DNA of 64,000 nt from Maribacter zhoushanensis (GCF_029350975.1 NZ_JARKMR010000001.1:992001-1056000); one strand, 5' to 3'. Positions 20,033-30,416 are shown, counted from the stretch's first letter. Numbers and translations are program-made. Notes: a model not told the origin generated them from the sequence alone.

Positions 20033-20425
20033 ATGGCAAAGGCAAATACTAAAGTTACCAAGAAACGTAAAGTTATAGTTGATTCTGTTGGTGAGGCGCA
20101 CATAAGTGCATCTTTTAACAACATCATTATCTCTTTGACAAATAAAAAAGGAGATGTTATTTCTTGGTCATCTGCCGGTAAATTAGGTTTTAGAGGTTCT
20201 AAGAAAAATACACCTTACGCTGCACAAGTTGCTGCAGAAGATTGTTCTAAAGTTGCTCATGAAGCAGGTTTAAGAAAAGTGAAGGTTTATGTAAAAGGTC
20301 CGGGTAACGGAAGAGAATCTGCAATCAGATCATTACATAATGCAGGTATCGAAGTAACAGAAATAATTGATGTTACTCCAATGCCACATAACGGTTGTAG
20401 ACCTCCAAAAAGAAGAAGAGTTTAA
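20033..20425 (+). CDS. rpsK: 30S ribosomal protein S11
   Basis: 130 residues. S11 forms the platform of the 30S subunit near the E site. Signatures are [40 protein letters not shown] and the C-terminal [18 protein letters not shown]. An 85-nt gap follows before rpsD, unusually long for this operon, and it is predicted to fold. Confidence 0.99.
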   Translation: MAKANTKVTKKRKVIVDSVGEAHISASFNNIIISLTNKKGDVISWSSAGKLGFRGSKKNTPYAAQVAAEDCSKVAHEAGLRKVKVYVKGPGNGRESAIRSLHNAGIEVTEIIDVTPMPHNGCRPPKRRRV

Positions 20426-20443
20426 TTAATATTATATTTCACC

Positions 20444-20497
20444 GAAAGTGTAGTTACGATTATCGAAGGATAAGCCTTAATTCATAATCTCACTTTC
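20444..20497 (+). promoter_or_regulatory. Three-tier stem-loop before rpsD (candidate S4 leader)
   Basis: Three nested perfect pairings fill the rpsK-rpsD gap: GAAAGTG 20444-20450 with CACTTTC 20491-20497; GATTAT 20458-20463 with ATAATC 20484-20489; AAGG 20466-20469 with CCTT 20475-20478 around an ATAAG loop. Seven bases are unpaired on the 5' side and one on the 3' side between the first two stems. No T-run follows, so it is not a terminator. S4 is the autoregulator of this operon in E. coli, and S4 leaders have been proposed in other phyla, so a feedback site is a fair inference. Confidence 0.6.
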
Positions 20498-20510
20498 AAA
20501 TTTAAAGAAA

Positions 20511-21116
20511 ATGGCAAGATATACAGGACCAAAATCAAAAATCGCCCGTAAATTCGGCGAAGCAATTTTCGGAGATGACAAATCTTTCGAGAAAAAGAAT
20601 TACCCACCAGGACAACACGGTAATAACAGAAGAAGAGGTAAAAAATCTGAGTACTCTGTTCAGTTAATGGAAAAGCAAAAAGCTAAATATACTTATGGTA
20701 TTTTAGAGAAGCAATTCAGAAACTTATTCCAGACTGCAAAAAGAAAAGAGGGTGTTGCTGGTGAAATTTTGCTTCAATTATGTGAGTCTCGTTTAGACAA
20801 TGTTGTTTTTAGAATGGGAATTTCTCCTACTAGAAGCGGTGCTAGACAATTAGTATCTCATAGACACATTACGGTAAATGGCGAGTTGGTAAATATACCT
20901 TCTTATTCATTAAAAGCAGGAGATGTTGTTGGTGTTAGAGAGAAATCAAAATCATTACAAAGTATACAAGATTCATTAGCTGCTAGTAGTGCAGTATATG
21001 AGTGGATTACTTGGAACAGTGAGAAGAAGGAAGGTACTTATGTTTCTATTCCAGAAAGATTACAGATTCCAGAAAATATCAAAGAACAATTAATCGTGGA
21101 GTTATACTCTAAATAA
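20511..21116 (+). CDS. rpsD: 30S ribosomal protein S4
   Basis: 201 residues. S4 starts 30S assembly and in E. coli represses the alpha operon. It shows [20 protein letters not shown], the S4 RNA-binding segment [20 protein letters not shown] followed by [13 protein letters not shown], and a [20 protein letters not shown] tail. It lies 85 nt after rpsK behind a structured gap and 17 nt before rpoA. Confidence 0.99.
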   Translation: MARYTGPKSKIARKFGEAIFGDDKSFEKKNYPPGQHGNNRRRGKKSEYSVQLMEKQKAKYTYGILEKQFRNLFQTAKRKEGVAGEILLQLCESRLDNVVFRMGISPTRSGARQLVSHRHITVNGELVNIPSYSLKAGDVVGVREKSKSLQSIQDSLAASSAVYEWITWNSEKKEGTYVSIPERLQIPENIKEQLIVELYSK

Positions 21117-21133
21117 ACAATACCGATCCAATT

Positions 21134-22126
21134 ATGGCATTATTTAATTTTCAGAAACCCGATAAAGTAATAATGATCGATTCCTCTGATTTCGAAGGGA
21201 AGTTCGAATTTCGCCCTTTGGAACCTGGTTATGGATTAACTGTTGGGAATGCATTAAGACGAGTATTGCTTTCTTCTTTAGAAGGTCATGCAATTACTTC
21301 GGTTAGGATTGATAAAGTAGAGCATGAGTTTTCTACTATACCTGGCGTTGTTGAAGATGTAACAGAGATTATATTAAACTTGAAGCAAGTTCGTTTCAAG
21401 AAGCAAATAGAAGATTCTGAAGCAGAAGTTGTTTCAATTTCAGTTAGTGGTAAGGAACAATTAACTGCTGGTGATTTTCAAAAGTTTATTTCTGGATATC
21501 AAGTATTGAATCCGGATTTAGTTCTTTGTAATATGGATGCTAAAGTTAGCATCAATATGGAAATAACTATTGAAAAAGGTAGAGGTTATGTTCCTGCAGA
21601 GGAAAATAAAAAATCTGGTGCTCCATTAGGTACCATAGCTGTAGATTCTATTTTTACTCCTATAAAGAACGTAAAATATAGTATTGAAAACTTTCGTGTA
21701 GAGCAAAAGACTGATTATGAAAAATTAGTTTTTGAAATATCTTCAGATGGTTCTATTCATCCAAAAGATGCTTTAACCGAAGCAGCAAAAGTTCTTATTC
21801 ATCACTTTATGTTATTCTCTGATGAGCGTATTACTTTAGAAGCTGATGAGATTGCTCAAACGGAGACTTATGATGAAGAGTCTTTGCATATGAGACAATT
21901 ATTGAAAACTAAATTAGTTGATATGGACCTTTCTGTTCGTGCACTAAACTGTTTAAAAGCAGCTGAAGTTGATACTTTAGGTGATTTAGTTTCTTTCAAT
22001 AAGAATGACTTAATGAAGTTTAGAAACTTCGGTAAAAAATCTTTAACTGAGCTAGAGGAACTTGTAATTAATAAGGGCTTAAGCTTTGGTATGGATTTAT
22101 CAAAATACAAATTAGATAAAGATTAA
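21134..22126 (+). CDS. rpoA: RNA polymerase alpha subunit
   Basis: 330 residues. The N-terminal domain (about 1-230) dimerises and binds beta and beta prime: [20 protein letters not shown] and [20 protein letters not shown]. The C-terminal domain (about 250-325) binds DNA and activators: [20 protein letters not shown] and [15 protein letters not shown]. It lies between rpsD and rplQ as in most bacteria. The 59-nt gap to rplQ contains a hairpin. Confidence 0.99.
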   Translation: MALFNFQKPDKVIMIDSSDFEGKFEFRPLEPGYGLTVGNALRRVLLSSLEGHAITSVRIDKVEHEFSTIPGVVEDVTEIILNLKQVRFKKQIEDSEAEVVSISVSGKEQLTAGDFQKFISGYQVLNPDLVLCNMDAKVSINMEITIEKGRGYVPAEENKKSGAPLGTIAVDSIFTPIKNVKYSIENFRVEQKTDYEKLVFEISSDGSIHPKDALTEAAKVLIHHFMLFSDERITLEADEIAQTETYDEESLHMRQLLKTKLVDMDLSVRALNCLKAAEVDTLGDLVSFNKNDLMKFRNFGKKSLTELEELVINKGLSFGMDLSKYKLDKD

Positions 22127-22137
22127 ATAATCATATT

Positions 22138-22168
22138 TTGCTCCTCGTTCTTTCGAGTTTGGTAGCAA
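22138..22168 (+). promoter_or_regulatory. Stem-loop in the rpoA-rplQ gap
   Basis: TTGCT 22138-22142 pairs with AGCAA 22164-22168, and inside it CTCG 22144-22147 pairs with CGAG 22154-22157 around a TTCTTT loop. It ends 17 nt before the rplQ ATG and has no T-run after it. It may be a translational control or RNA-processing site; its effect cannot be judged by eye. Confidence 0.4.
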
Positions 22169-22185
22169 GATGGTAAAATTAAAAG

Positions 22186-22719
22186 ATGAGACACGGTAAA
22201 AAAATTAATCACTTAGGTAGAAAAACTGCCCACAGAAAAGCAATGTTAGCAAACATGGCTTGTTCTTTGATCGAGCATAAAAGAATCAATACTACAGTTG
22301 CAAAAGCTAAAGCTTTAAAGCAATTTATTGAGCCTTTGATTACAAAATCAAAAGCTGAAAATAATGTTAGTGCTGAGAAAGGTACTCACAATAGACGTAT
22401 TGTTTTTAAGAATCTTCGTGATAAGTATGCTGTAACTGAATTGTTCAGTGTAGTATCTGAAAAGGTAGCTGATAGACCAGGTGGTTATACTAGAATTATC
22501 AAATTAGGTAATCGTTTAGGTGATAACGCTGATATGGCAATGATAGAATTGGTTGACTTCAACCAATTGTATAACGCTGGTAAGCCTAAGAAGAAATCTA
22601 CTAGAAGAAGTAGAAGATCTGGTGGTAGTGATGCTGCTGCGGTTTCTGCTGAGAAGGAAACAAAAGTAGAAGAAGCTCAAACTGAAACAGAAGCTAAGAC
22701 AGATGATTCTAAGGAATAA
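22186..22719 (+). CDS. rplQ: 50S ribosomal protein L17 with acidic C-terminal extension
   Basis: 177 residues, about 50 longer than E. coli L17. The conserved core covers about 1-125: [57 protein letters not shown]. From about 126 on there is a basic patch ([13 protein letters not shown]) and then a low-complexity stretch rich in Ala, Glu and Thr. L17 lies at the tunnel exit region, so the tail could protrude from the ribosome surface; its role is unknown to me. It is the last gene of the operon, followed by a strong terminator. Confidence 0.97.
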   Translation: MRHGKKINHLGRKTAHRKAMLANMACSLIEHKRINTTVAKAKALKQFIEPLITKSKAENNVSAEKGTHNRRIVFKNLRDKYAVTELFSVVSEKVADRPGGYTRIIKLGNRLGDNADMAMIELVDFNQLYNAGKPKKKSTRRSRRSGGSDAAAVSAEKETKVEEAQTETEAKTDDSKE

Positions 22720-22745
22720 AATTGTCGATAAATATTAATAATGAT

Positions 22746-22777
22746 AAAGGATAAGCTTTCTAGCTTATCCTTTTTTT
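22746..22777 (+). terminator. Intrinsic terminator after rplQ
   Basis: GGATAAGCT at 22749-22757 pairs perfectly with AGCTTATCC at 22762-22770 around a TTCT loop; AAA before and TTT after extend the stem to 12 pairs, and T continues to 22777. It closes the ribosomal operon and separates it from carA. Confidence 0.92.
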
Positions 22778-22813
22778 ATGTTTTTTTGTGAACGAATAAA
22801 TTATAAGACTAAA

Positions 22814-23941
22814 ATGAAATATCAGGCAAAGAGAAAAGCTATAATATTACTTGCAGATGGTACTATCTTTTATGGAAAATCTGTTGGAGATAAAGAAGGT
22901 ACCGCTTTTGGAGAAGTATGTTTCAATACAGGTATGACAGGATACCAAGAGATATTTACAGACCCATCTTATTTCGGACAAATAATGGTGACTACCAATG
23001 CTCATATTGGTAATTATGGTGTAAATAAAGATGAAATAGAATCTGAGTCTATTAAAATTTCTGGATTGGTTTGTAGAAATTTTAGCTATGAATATTCAAG
23101 ACCTTTGGCAGATGATAGCCTACAAGGTTTTTTAGATAAAAATGAATTGTTTGCGATATCTGATGTAGATACACGTGCATTGGTTAGTTATATAAGGGAT
23201 AACGGTGCAATGAATGCTGTAATTTCTACAGATATTGAGAATGTAGAAGGGCTTAAAAAACAATTAAGTGAAGTGCCAAGTATGGAAGGGCTAGAACTTG
23301 CTTCTAAAGTTTCTACTAAAGAAGCATATTTTGTAGGTGATGAAAATGCTACTTTTAAAATAGCTGCATTAGATATAGGTATTAAGAAGAATATTTTAAG
23401 AAACTTAATTAAGCGTGGAGCTTATGTAAAAGTCTTCCCTTTCAACAGTAGTTTCGAAGATATGGCTTCTTGGAATCCTGATGCATTCTTTATTTCTAAT
23501 GGACCTGGTGATCCAGAACCATTGGTTGACGCCATTGCTGCGGTTAAAAAAATGATTCAAACAGACAAACCTCTTTTTGGAATTTGTTTAGGTCATCAAG
23601 TTTTGGCATTGGCGAACGGAGTATCTACTTATAAAATGCATAATGGGCATAGAGGTATTAATCACCCTATTCTTAACCTGATAACAGGTAAGGGAGAAAT
23701 TACATCTCAAAACCATGGTTTTGCTATAAATAGAGAAGAAACAGAGGCGAATGAGAGCTTAGAGATTACACATACGCATCTTAATGATAAAACAGTTGCT
23801 GGTATTAGAATGAAAGATAAGGATGTGTTTTCTGTTCAATATCATCCGGAGGCAAGTCCAGGACCACATGATGCAGATTATCTTTTTGATGATTTTTTCA
23901 AATTAATTGAGAAAAGTTCAAAACATAACGAAATAGTTTAA
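22814..23941 (+). CDS. carA: Carbamoyl-phosphate synthase small (glutaminase) subunit
   Basis: 375 residues from ATG 22814 (MKYQAKRKAIILLADGTIFY); the frame is open to 22778, but those residues lie over the terminator tail. CarA hydrolyses glutamine and passes ammonia to CarB to make carbamoyl phosphate for arginine and pyrimidines. The N-terminal CPSase domain (FGEVCFNTGMTGYQEIFTDP) and the class I glutamine amidotransferase (ISNGPGDPEPL, nucleophile in GICLGHQVLA, QYHPEASPGP) are complete. carB is not adjacent. Confidence 0.97.
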   Translation: MKYQAKRKAIILLADGTIFYGKSVGDKEGTAFGEVCFNTGMTGYQEIFTDPSYFGQIMVTTNAHIGNYGVNKDEIESESIKISGLVCRNFSYEYSRPLADDSLQGFLDKNELFAISDVDTRALVSYIRDNGAMNAVISTDIENVEGLKKQLSEVPSMEGLELASKVSTKEAYFVGDENATFKIAALDIGIKKNILRNLIKRGAYVKVFPFNSSFEDMASWNPDAFFISNGPGDPEPLVDAIAAVKKMIQTDKPLFGICLGHQVLALANGVSTYKMHNGHRGINHPILNLITGKGEITSQNHGFAINREETEANESLEITHTHLNDKTVAGIRMKDKDVFSVQYHPEASPGPHDADYLFDDFFKLIEKSSKHNEIV

Positions 23942-23976
23942 ATTAACATTATTTAATTGGGAAATCTTGGGTTTAA

Positions 23977-25335
<1,359 letters not shown>

Positions 25336-25356
25336 TTTAAAGTGAATTATATAATC

Positions 25357-25388
25357 AAGCCTTTCTTTCGAGAAAGGCTTTTTTTTTT
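25357..25388 (+). terminator. Intrinsic terminator after eno
   Basis: A perfect ten-pair stem, AAGCCTTTCT 25357-25366 with AGAAAGGCTT 25371-25380, is capped by a TTCG tetraloop and followed by eight further T. This is a textbook strong terminator. Confidence 0.96.
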
Positions 25389-25453
25389 GGCGTACTTCAA
25401 AACTTTAACTACCTTTTGAGAATAAATCAATAATAACACCTCTTTGTTAGCGT

Positions 25454-26989
25454 ATGAATAATTTTCTTTTTGTTTCCGCAGAGAATGATGCCATTCCTGA
25501 TTGTAAAGCTGGTGGAATGGGTGACGTAGTTAGAGACGTGCCTAGAGAAATTTCTAAGCGGGAAGATAAAGTTAACGTAGTTGTACCCTCATATTCTAGA
25601 TTACATAAAAATGGAATATTTAAAACTAAACTTGAATTTAGTCTTAGGGGTATGCCATACACGGCAGAGTTATATGAAGTTATTCCTAAGCGAGTAGATA
25701 AGAATATTACACATTATGTTATACATCATCCTGAAATTGTAGAAGGTGGTATAGCTCATATTTATCATGATGACCCAACGGAACCATTCTTTAATGATTT
25801 TATAAAGTTTATCATATTTTGTACTGCCACTGCAGAAGCAATTAAAATAGGAGCTTTTGGAGATTTGGATATTGTACATATGCATGACTGGCATTCTGCT
25901 GCACTTTTGTTCATTAAAACTTATCATCCAAATTATCAAGATTTGAAAAAGATGAGATATGTATATACCATACATAATTTGGCTATACAAGGTATCCGTC
26001 CTTTTCACAATAATTACGCATCGGTCAATAATTGGTTTCCTGAAGTTCAATTAAATCATGCCGCTTTAATGGATTCCAGATATCAAGATTGTATAAATTT
26101 AATGGCAGTAGGTATACGCCTTGCAGATGCTGTACATACTGTATCGCCATCTTACAAAGAAGATGTTCTTTTGCCAAGTAGAAGACCAGAATTTATTGGT
26201 GGTGAAAGTTTAGAGAATGATTTGTTGAAAGCAGATAATGAAGGTCGTCTTTTTGGTATTCTAAATGCCAGTAATTATGGTAATATACGAGTAGCTGAAA
26301 AGGGATTTTTATATAGAAATACCGTTAAAGCTTTATTTAGATGGCTTCAAGAAAATTCAAAGAAGTACAAAGCTGATTTTCTAGCTCATACAGGAGAGAA
26401 GATTATGCAATTTGTAGGTAATAGACCAAAATTTATTGTTTCTAGTGTAGCAAGATTAACAGAACAGAAATTTTACTTTCTAAAACGTTCACCAGAAGCT
26501 TTTGAAAAAATGCTTGATAGGTTAAATGAGATAGACGGTATATTCATTCTATTGGGTACGGGTGACCCAGATTATGAAGAGTTTTTTCGTCATATGAGCT
26601 ACCATCATAAAAACTTCGTGTTTACCAATGGGCAATCAGAAGATTTAATAGATTCTATGTATTTAGAGACAGATTTGTATTTTATGCCCAGTTTGTTTGA
26701 GCCATGTGGTATAAGTCAAATGTTGGCTATGAGAAACGGAAATCCTTGTTTGGTACATCATACTGGTGGACTAAAAGATACAGTTCATCATTTAAAAACA
26801 GGTTTTGTTTTTAGTGGAGAGACGTATGATGAACAGATCAGTAATATGGTCAAGGTTTTTGATGAGGCATTAACTCTTTGGGAAGAAGATAAGGACACCT
26901 GGAAAAAGATTAAGGCGAATGCCAAAAAGGCTCGCTTTACATGGAAAAAATCCTTAGATGCATATTACGAGTCGCTATATCTGTTGTAA
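25454..26989 (+). CDS. Glycogen/starch synthase, GT5-like glycosyltransferase
   Basis: 511 residues. GT5 enzymes add glucose from a nucleotide sugar to the end of an alpha-1,4-glucan. The N-terminal lysine loop is present as KAGGMGDVV (residues 18-26; KxGGL in typical GlgA), followed by VHMHDWHSAALLF, YTIHNLAIQG, and the C-terminal nucleotide-sugar domain with FEPCGISQMLAMRNG and HHTGGLKDTV. It is somewhat longer than bacterial GlgA, and no glgB or glgC is adjacent, so the gene symbol is withheld. ATG 25454 has a TCTTTG tract a few nt upstream but no clear ribosome site. Confidence 0.85.
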   Translation: MNNFLFVSAENDAIPDCKAGGMGDVVRDVPREISKREDKVNVVVPSYSRLHKNGIFKTKLEFSLRGMPYTAELYEVIPKRVDKNITHYVIHHPEIVEGGIAHIYHDDPTEPFFNDFIKFIIFCTATAEAIKIGAFGDLDIVHMHDWHSAALLFIKTYHPNYQDLKKMRYVYTIHNLAIQGIRPFHNNYASVNNWFPEVQLNHAALMDSRYQDCINLMAVGIRLADAVHTVSPSYKEDVLLPSRRPEFIGGESLENDLLKADNEGRLFGILNASNYGNIRVAEKGFLYRNTVKALFRWLQENSKKYKADFLAHTGEKIMQFVGNRPKFIVSSVARLTEQKFYFLKRSPEAFEKMLDRLNEIDGIFILLGTGDPDYEEFFRHMSYHHKNFVFTNGQSEDLIDSMYLETDLYFMPSLFEPCGISQMLAMRNGNPCLVHHTGGLKDTVHHLKTGFVFSGETYDEQISNMVKVFDEALTLWEEDKDTWKKIKANAKKARFTWKKSLDAYYESLYLL

Positions 26990-27043
26990 TGAAAGCTATT
27001 CATAGAACTTATTGTTAATTTTACCCAAAACAGATTTTTGAAA

Positions 27044-27074
27044 TTGGTAGACCAATCCTGTTTTGTTAACTTTA
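27044..27074 (+). promoter_or_regulatory. Probable promoter of the citrate synthase gene
   Basis: TTG 27044-27046, a 20-nt spacer and TAACTTTA 27067-27074 resemble the Bacteroidota TTG, N19, TAnnTTTG promoter, with the final G replaced by A. The predicted start leaves a leader of about 25 nt before ATG 27104. Confidence 0.55.
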
Positions 27075-27103
27075 CGAGAAGTATTTAAAACGTAAAAATA
27101 AAA

Positions 27104-28390
27104 ATGTCAGACAAAGCTATTTTAGAATATAATGGTGAAAAATATGAGTTTCCTGTTATTAAGGGAACCGAAGATGAACTTGCAATCGATATCAAAACAT
27201 TGCGTTCAGCAACCAAAGGAATTATAACTATTGATCCAGGTTTTAAAAATACGGGATCTTGTGAAAGTGCTATTACTTTTTTAGATGGCGAAAAAGGTAT
27301 TTTACGTTACAGAGGTTACTCAATTGAAGAACTAGCTGAGAAAGCTGATTTCTTAGAAGTTGCTTATGCATTAATTTTTGGAGACTTGCCAAACGAAGAA
27401 GAATTGGCTAAGTTTCATAAGGATATAAAAGATGAGTCTCATGTAGATGAAGAGATGAAAAAGATATTGGACGGTTTTCCAAAATCTGCTCACCCAATGG
27501 GCGTTTTATCATCTTTGACAAGTGCATTGATTGCATTTAACCCATCTACTGTTGATGTGAGTTCAGATGATGATATGTACCATGCTATTGTACGTATACT
27601 TGCAAAATTTCCAGTTCTTGTAGCTTGGACTTTGCGTAAAAAGAAAGGTCTTCCATTAGATTATGGTGATGATAGTTTAGGTTATGTTGAGAACATTCAT
27701 AAAATGATGTTTAAGCGTCCTAATCAAGATTATAAAAAGAACAAGGTTGTTATAGAAGCATTAGATAAGTTGTTGATCTTACATGCTGATCATGAGCAAA
27801 ACTGTTCTACGAGTACGGTTCGTATCGTAGGATCTTCTCATGCTGGTTTATTTGCATCTTTATCTGCAGGTATTTCGGCGCTTTGGGGTCCACTTCATGG
27901 TGGTGCCAACCAAGCGGTATTAGAAATGCTTGAGGCTATTGAAGCTGATGGTGGCGATACTAAAAAGTACATGGCTAAAGCTAAAGATAAGTCAGATCCG
28001 TTTAGGTTAATGGGCTTTGGGCATAGAGTATATAAAAACTTTGATCCACGTGCCAAAATTATTAAAGTTGCCGCTGATGAAGTGTTGGCAGATTTAGGTA
28101 TAGATGATCCTATTTTAGAGATTGCAAAAGGGTTAGAGAAAGAAGCCTTAGAAGATCAGTACTTTGTGGATAGAAAATTATATCCTAACGTAGATTTTTA
28201 CTCAGGTATTATTTACAGAGCTTTGGGTATACCAACAGAAATGTTCACAGTAATGTTTGCACTAGGTAGATTACCAGGGTGGATAGCACAGTGGAGAGAA
28301 ATGAGATTGAACGGTGAACCAATTGGTAGACCAAGACAAGTATATACAGGTGAAAATTTAAGATCTTTTGTCGAACTGGACAAAAGGTAG
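27104..28390 (+). CDS. gltA: Citrate synthase
   Basis: 428 residues, type II (hexameric-type) length. It condenses acetyl-CoA and oxaloacetate at entry to the TCA cycle. Catalytic regions are visible: DHEQNCSTSTVRIVGSSHAG with the first His, LWGPLHGGANQAVLEML with the second, GFGHRVYKNFDPRAKI and the Asp region near FYSGIIYRALGIP. The N-terminal beta-rich segment (LEYNGEKYEFPVIKGTE) is typical of this subtype. A terminator follows, so it is probably monocistronic. Confidence 0.97.
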   Translation: MSDKAILEYNGEKYEFPVIKGTEDELAIDIKTLRSATKGIITIDPGFKNTGSCESAITFLDGEKGILRYRGYSIEELAEKADFLEVAYALIFGDLPNEEELAKFHKDIKDESHVDEEMKKILDGFPKSAHPMGVLSSLTSALIAFNPSTVDVSSDDDMYHAIVRILAKFPVLVAWTLRKKKGLPLDYGDDSLGYVENIHKMMFKRPNQDYKKNKVVIEALDKLLILHADHEQNCSTSTVRIVGSSHAGLFASLSAGISALWGPLHGGANQAVLEMLEAIEADGGDTKKYMAKAKDKSDPFRLMGFGHRVYKNFDPRAKIIKVAADEVLADLGIDDPILEIAKGLEKEALEDQYFVDRKLYPNVDFYSGIIYRALGIPTEMFTVMFALGRLPGWIAQWREMRLNGEPIGRPRQVYTGENLRSFVELDKR

Positions 28391-28416
28391 ATTGCTACCG
28401 TTAATAAAAAAACAAA

Positions 28417-28449
28417 AAGCTCTTTTAATTTTAAAGGGGCTTTTTTTTG
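28417..28449 (+). terminator. Intrinsic terminator after gltA
   Basis: 28417-28426 pairs with 28433-28442 (ten pairs, two of them G-U) around an AATTTT loop, followed by a T-run to about 28448. It separates gltA from the amidinotransferase-fold genes. Confidence 0.85.
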
Positions 28450-28483
28450 TGCCAAATTTTAATTCAGATTTAAATACATACAT

Positions 28484-29398
28484 ATGTTACAGTTAAACGT
28501 TAATGATGAAATTTCACCGTTAAAGGCAGTTGTTTTAGGTATTGCCCAAAGTTCTGGTCCAACACCTACTTTAGAGGAGGCGTATGATCCAAAATCAAAA
28601 GAGCATATCAAAGCTGGTACATACCCTGCAGAACCTGATATGATTGTTGAAATGGAAGCTTTCAAAGCAGTGTTCGAGAAGTATGGTGTTAAAGTTTTTA
28701 GACCTGAAATTCTTGAAGATTGTAACCAGATCTTCACTAGGGATATTGCATTTGTTATTGAAGATAAATTAATCAAAGCTAATATATTACCTGATCGTGA
28801 GCAGGAAGTGGAAGCAATTCTGCATGTTTTGGATAAAATTGAAGATGATAACATTTTAACCCCGCCAGAAGAAGTTCATGTTGAAGGGGGCGACGTTATG
28901 CCTTGGAACGATTATATTTTTGTAGGTACATATACGGCAGCTGACTATCCTACTTATATAACTGCAAGAACAAATAAGGCGGCTGTGGAATATTTGACAA
29001 AACAGTTTCCGCATAAAACAATTAAATCTTTTGAACTGCGTAAGTCTAACACCGTTGCTCAAGATAATGCGTTGCATTTAGATTGTTGTTTTCAACCTTT
29101 GGGAAAAGGGAAAGCAATCATTCATAAAAACGCATTTTTAGTAGAAGAGGAGTGCCAATGGTTGGTAGATTTTTTTGGAAAGGAAAATGTTTTTGAAATT
29201 GATGCAAGAGAAATGTATCATATGTACAGCAATGTTTTTTCTATTTCACCAGATGTGGTAGTCTCTGAAAAAAGCTTCACACGTTTAAATAATTGGTTAC
29301 GTGAACAAGGTTTTACGGTAGAGGAAATTCCATATGCTGAAATATCAAAACAAGAAGGGTTACTGCGCTGTAGTACATTACCCTTGATTAGAGCGTAA
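28484..29398 (+). CDS. Amidinotransferase-fold hydrolase (arginine deiminase/DDAH-like)
   Basis: 304 residues of the pentein (amidinotransferase) superfamily. Family residues are visible in order: Asp in FTRDIAFV, Glu-Gly-Gly in VEGGDVMPW, His in NALHLDCCF and the nucleophilic Cys296 in LLRCSTLPL. Members hydrolyse guanidino groups of arginine or methylated arginine to citrulline plus an amine. The sequence is shorter than classical ArcA (about 400) and closer to DDAH or related groups. It is 26 nt upstream of a second pentein, probably in one operon; the exact substrate cannot be told from the sequence. Confidence 0.85.
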   Translation: MLQLNVNDEISPLKAVVLGIAQSSGPTPTLEEAYDPKSKEHIKAGTYPAEPDMIVEMEAFKAVFEKYGVKVFRPEILEDCNQIFTRDIAFVIEDKLIKANILPDREQEVEAILHVLDKIEDDNILTPPEEVHVEGGDVMPWNDYIFVGTYTAADYPTYITARTNKAAVEYLTKQFPHKTIKSFELRKSNTVAQDNALHLDCCFQPLGKGKAIIHKNAFLVEEECQWLVDFFGKENVFEIDAREMYHMYSNVFSISPDVVVSEKSFTRLNNWLREQGFTVEEIPYAEISKQEGLLRCSTLPLIRA

Positions 29399-29424
29399 TT
29401 TATAAATCAACATACAACAATTTA

Positions 29425-30366
29425 ATGAGTACCCCTATGCAAATAACAAATACAATATTGATGATTCGCCCGGTTTCATTTAGAATGAATGAGCAGACCG
29501 CTGTCAATAACTACTTTATGGAAGATATTGATTTGAAGAATCAAGAAATAAATCAGAAAGCTCAAGAGGAGTTCGATGCATTTGTTTCCGTATTAAAAAG
29601 TAAAGGAGTAAATGTTATCGTTGTACAGGATACCAAAGAGCCTGATACTCCAGATAGCGTTTTTCCTAATAATTGGATTTCTTTTCATGCCAACGGTACA
29701 GTAGGTGTTTACCCAATGTTTGCAGAGAATAGAAGAAATGAACGCAGAGAAGATATCTTTGAGATTTTAGAGGAGAACAATTTTAAAATCAAGGATGTCA
29801 TTGATTACACTTCTGCAGAAGATGAAGAATTATACTTAGAAGGTACAGGTAGTATTCTTATAGATAGAGTGAATAAGAAAGCTTATTGCGCCCTTTCTGA
29901 ACGTGCAGATGAAGAGTTGTTTATTGAGTTTTGTGAAGATTTTGATTTTTTTCCTGTAATCTTTACTGCTAACCAATCTGTAGATGGTAAAAGATTGCCT
30001 ATTTATCATACCAACGTGATGATGGCATTAGCAGAAACTTTTGTGGTCATCTGTTCTGAATCTATCGATGATAAGAAGGAAAGAAAAAATGTGTTGGACC
30101 ACCTTAAAAAAGATGGGAAAGAAATAATTACTATTACCGAGCAACAGATGCATCAGTTTGCTGGTAATATGTTGCAAGTTTTGGGTAGTGATGATAAACG
30201 ATATATGGTAATGAGTTCTGCGGCATTCCATAGTTTAACGCCAAAACAAGTTACTCAAATTGAAAAGCATTGTGCTATTTTACATAGCTCTTTACATACT
30301 ATTGAAACGTGTGGTGGCGGTAGTGCGCGCTGTATGATGGCAGAGGTTTTTCTTCCAAAGAGCTAA
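29425..30366 (+). CDS. ctlX: Amidinotransferase-related hydrolase, CtlX-like
   Basis: 313 residues, a second pentein-fold protein. Visible features are FRMNEQTAVNNYFM, PNNWISFHANGT, Glu in LEGTGSILIDR, His in IPIYHTNVMMALAE-like YHTNVMMA and Cys303 in GGGSARCMMAEVF. It resembles the group named citrulline utilization hydrolase CtlX, thought to act in arginine and citrulline catabolism. It follows the other pentein gene by 26 nt, suggesting that they work in successive or related steps. The name comes from memory of the family; the fold assignment is firmer than the substrate. Confidence 0.8.
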   Translation: MSTPMQITNTILMIRPVSFRMNEQTAVNNYFMEDIDLKNQEINQKAQEEFDAFVSVLKSKGVNVIVVQDTKEPDTPDSVFPNNWISFHANGTVGVYPMFAENRRNERREDIFEILEENNFKIKDVIDYTSAEDEELYLEGTGSILIDRVNKKAYCALSERADEELFIEFCEDFDFFPVIFTANQSVDGKRLPIYHTNVMMALAETFVVICSESIDDKKERKNVLDHLKKDGKEIITITEQQMHQFAGNMLQVLGSDDKRYMVMSSAAFHSLTPKQVTQIEKHCAILHSSLHTIETCGGGSARCMMAEVFLPKS

Positions 30367-30376
30367 ATCAAATAAT

Positions 30377-30416
30377 TACCCCATTGAAATTATATATTTT
30401 AATGGGGTATTTTTTT
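30377..30416 (+). terminator. Intrinsic terminator after the CtlX-like gene
   Basis: TACCCCATT 30377-30385 pairs perfectly with AATGGGGTA 30401-30409 across a 15-nt AT loop, followed by seven T. It ends the two-gene pentein unit. Confidence 0.88.

Noticed and set aside
28484-30366. Classical arginine deiminase (ArcABC) operon
   Set aside because: No carbamate kinase or ornithine carbamoyltransferase is nearby, and the first protein is about 100 residues shorter than ArcA.
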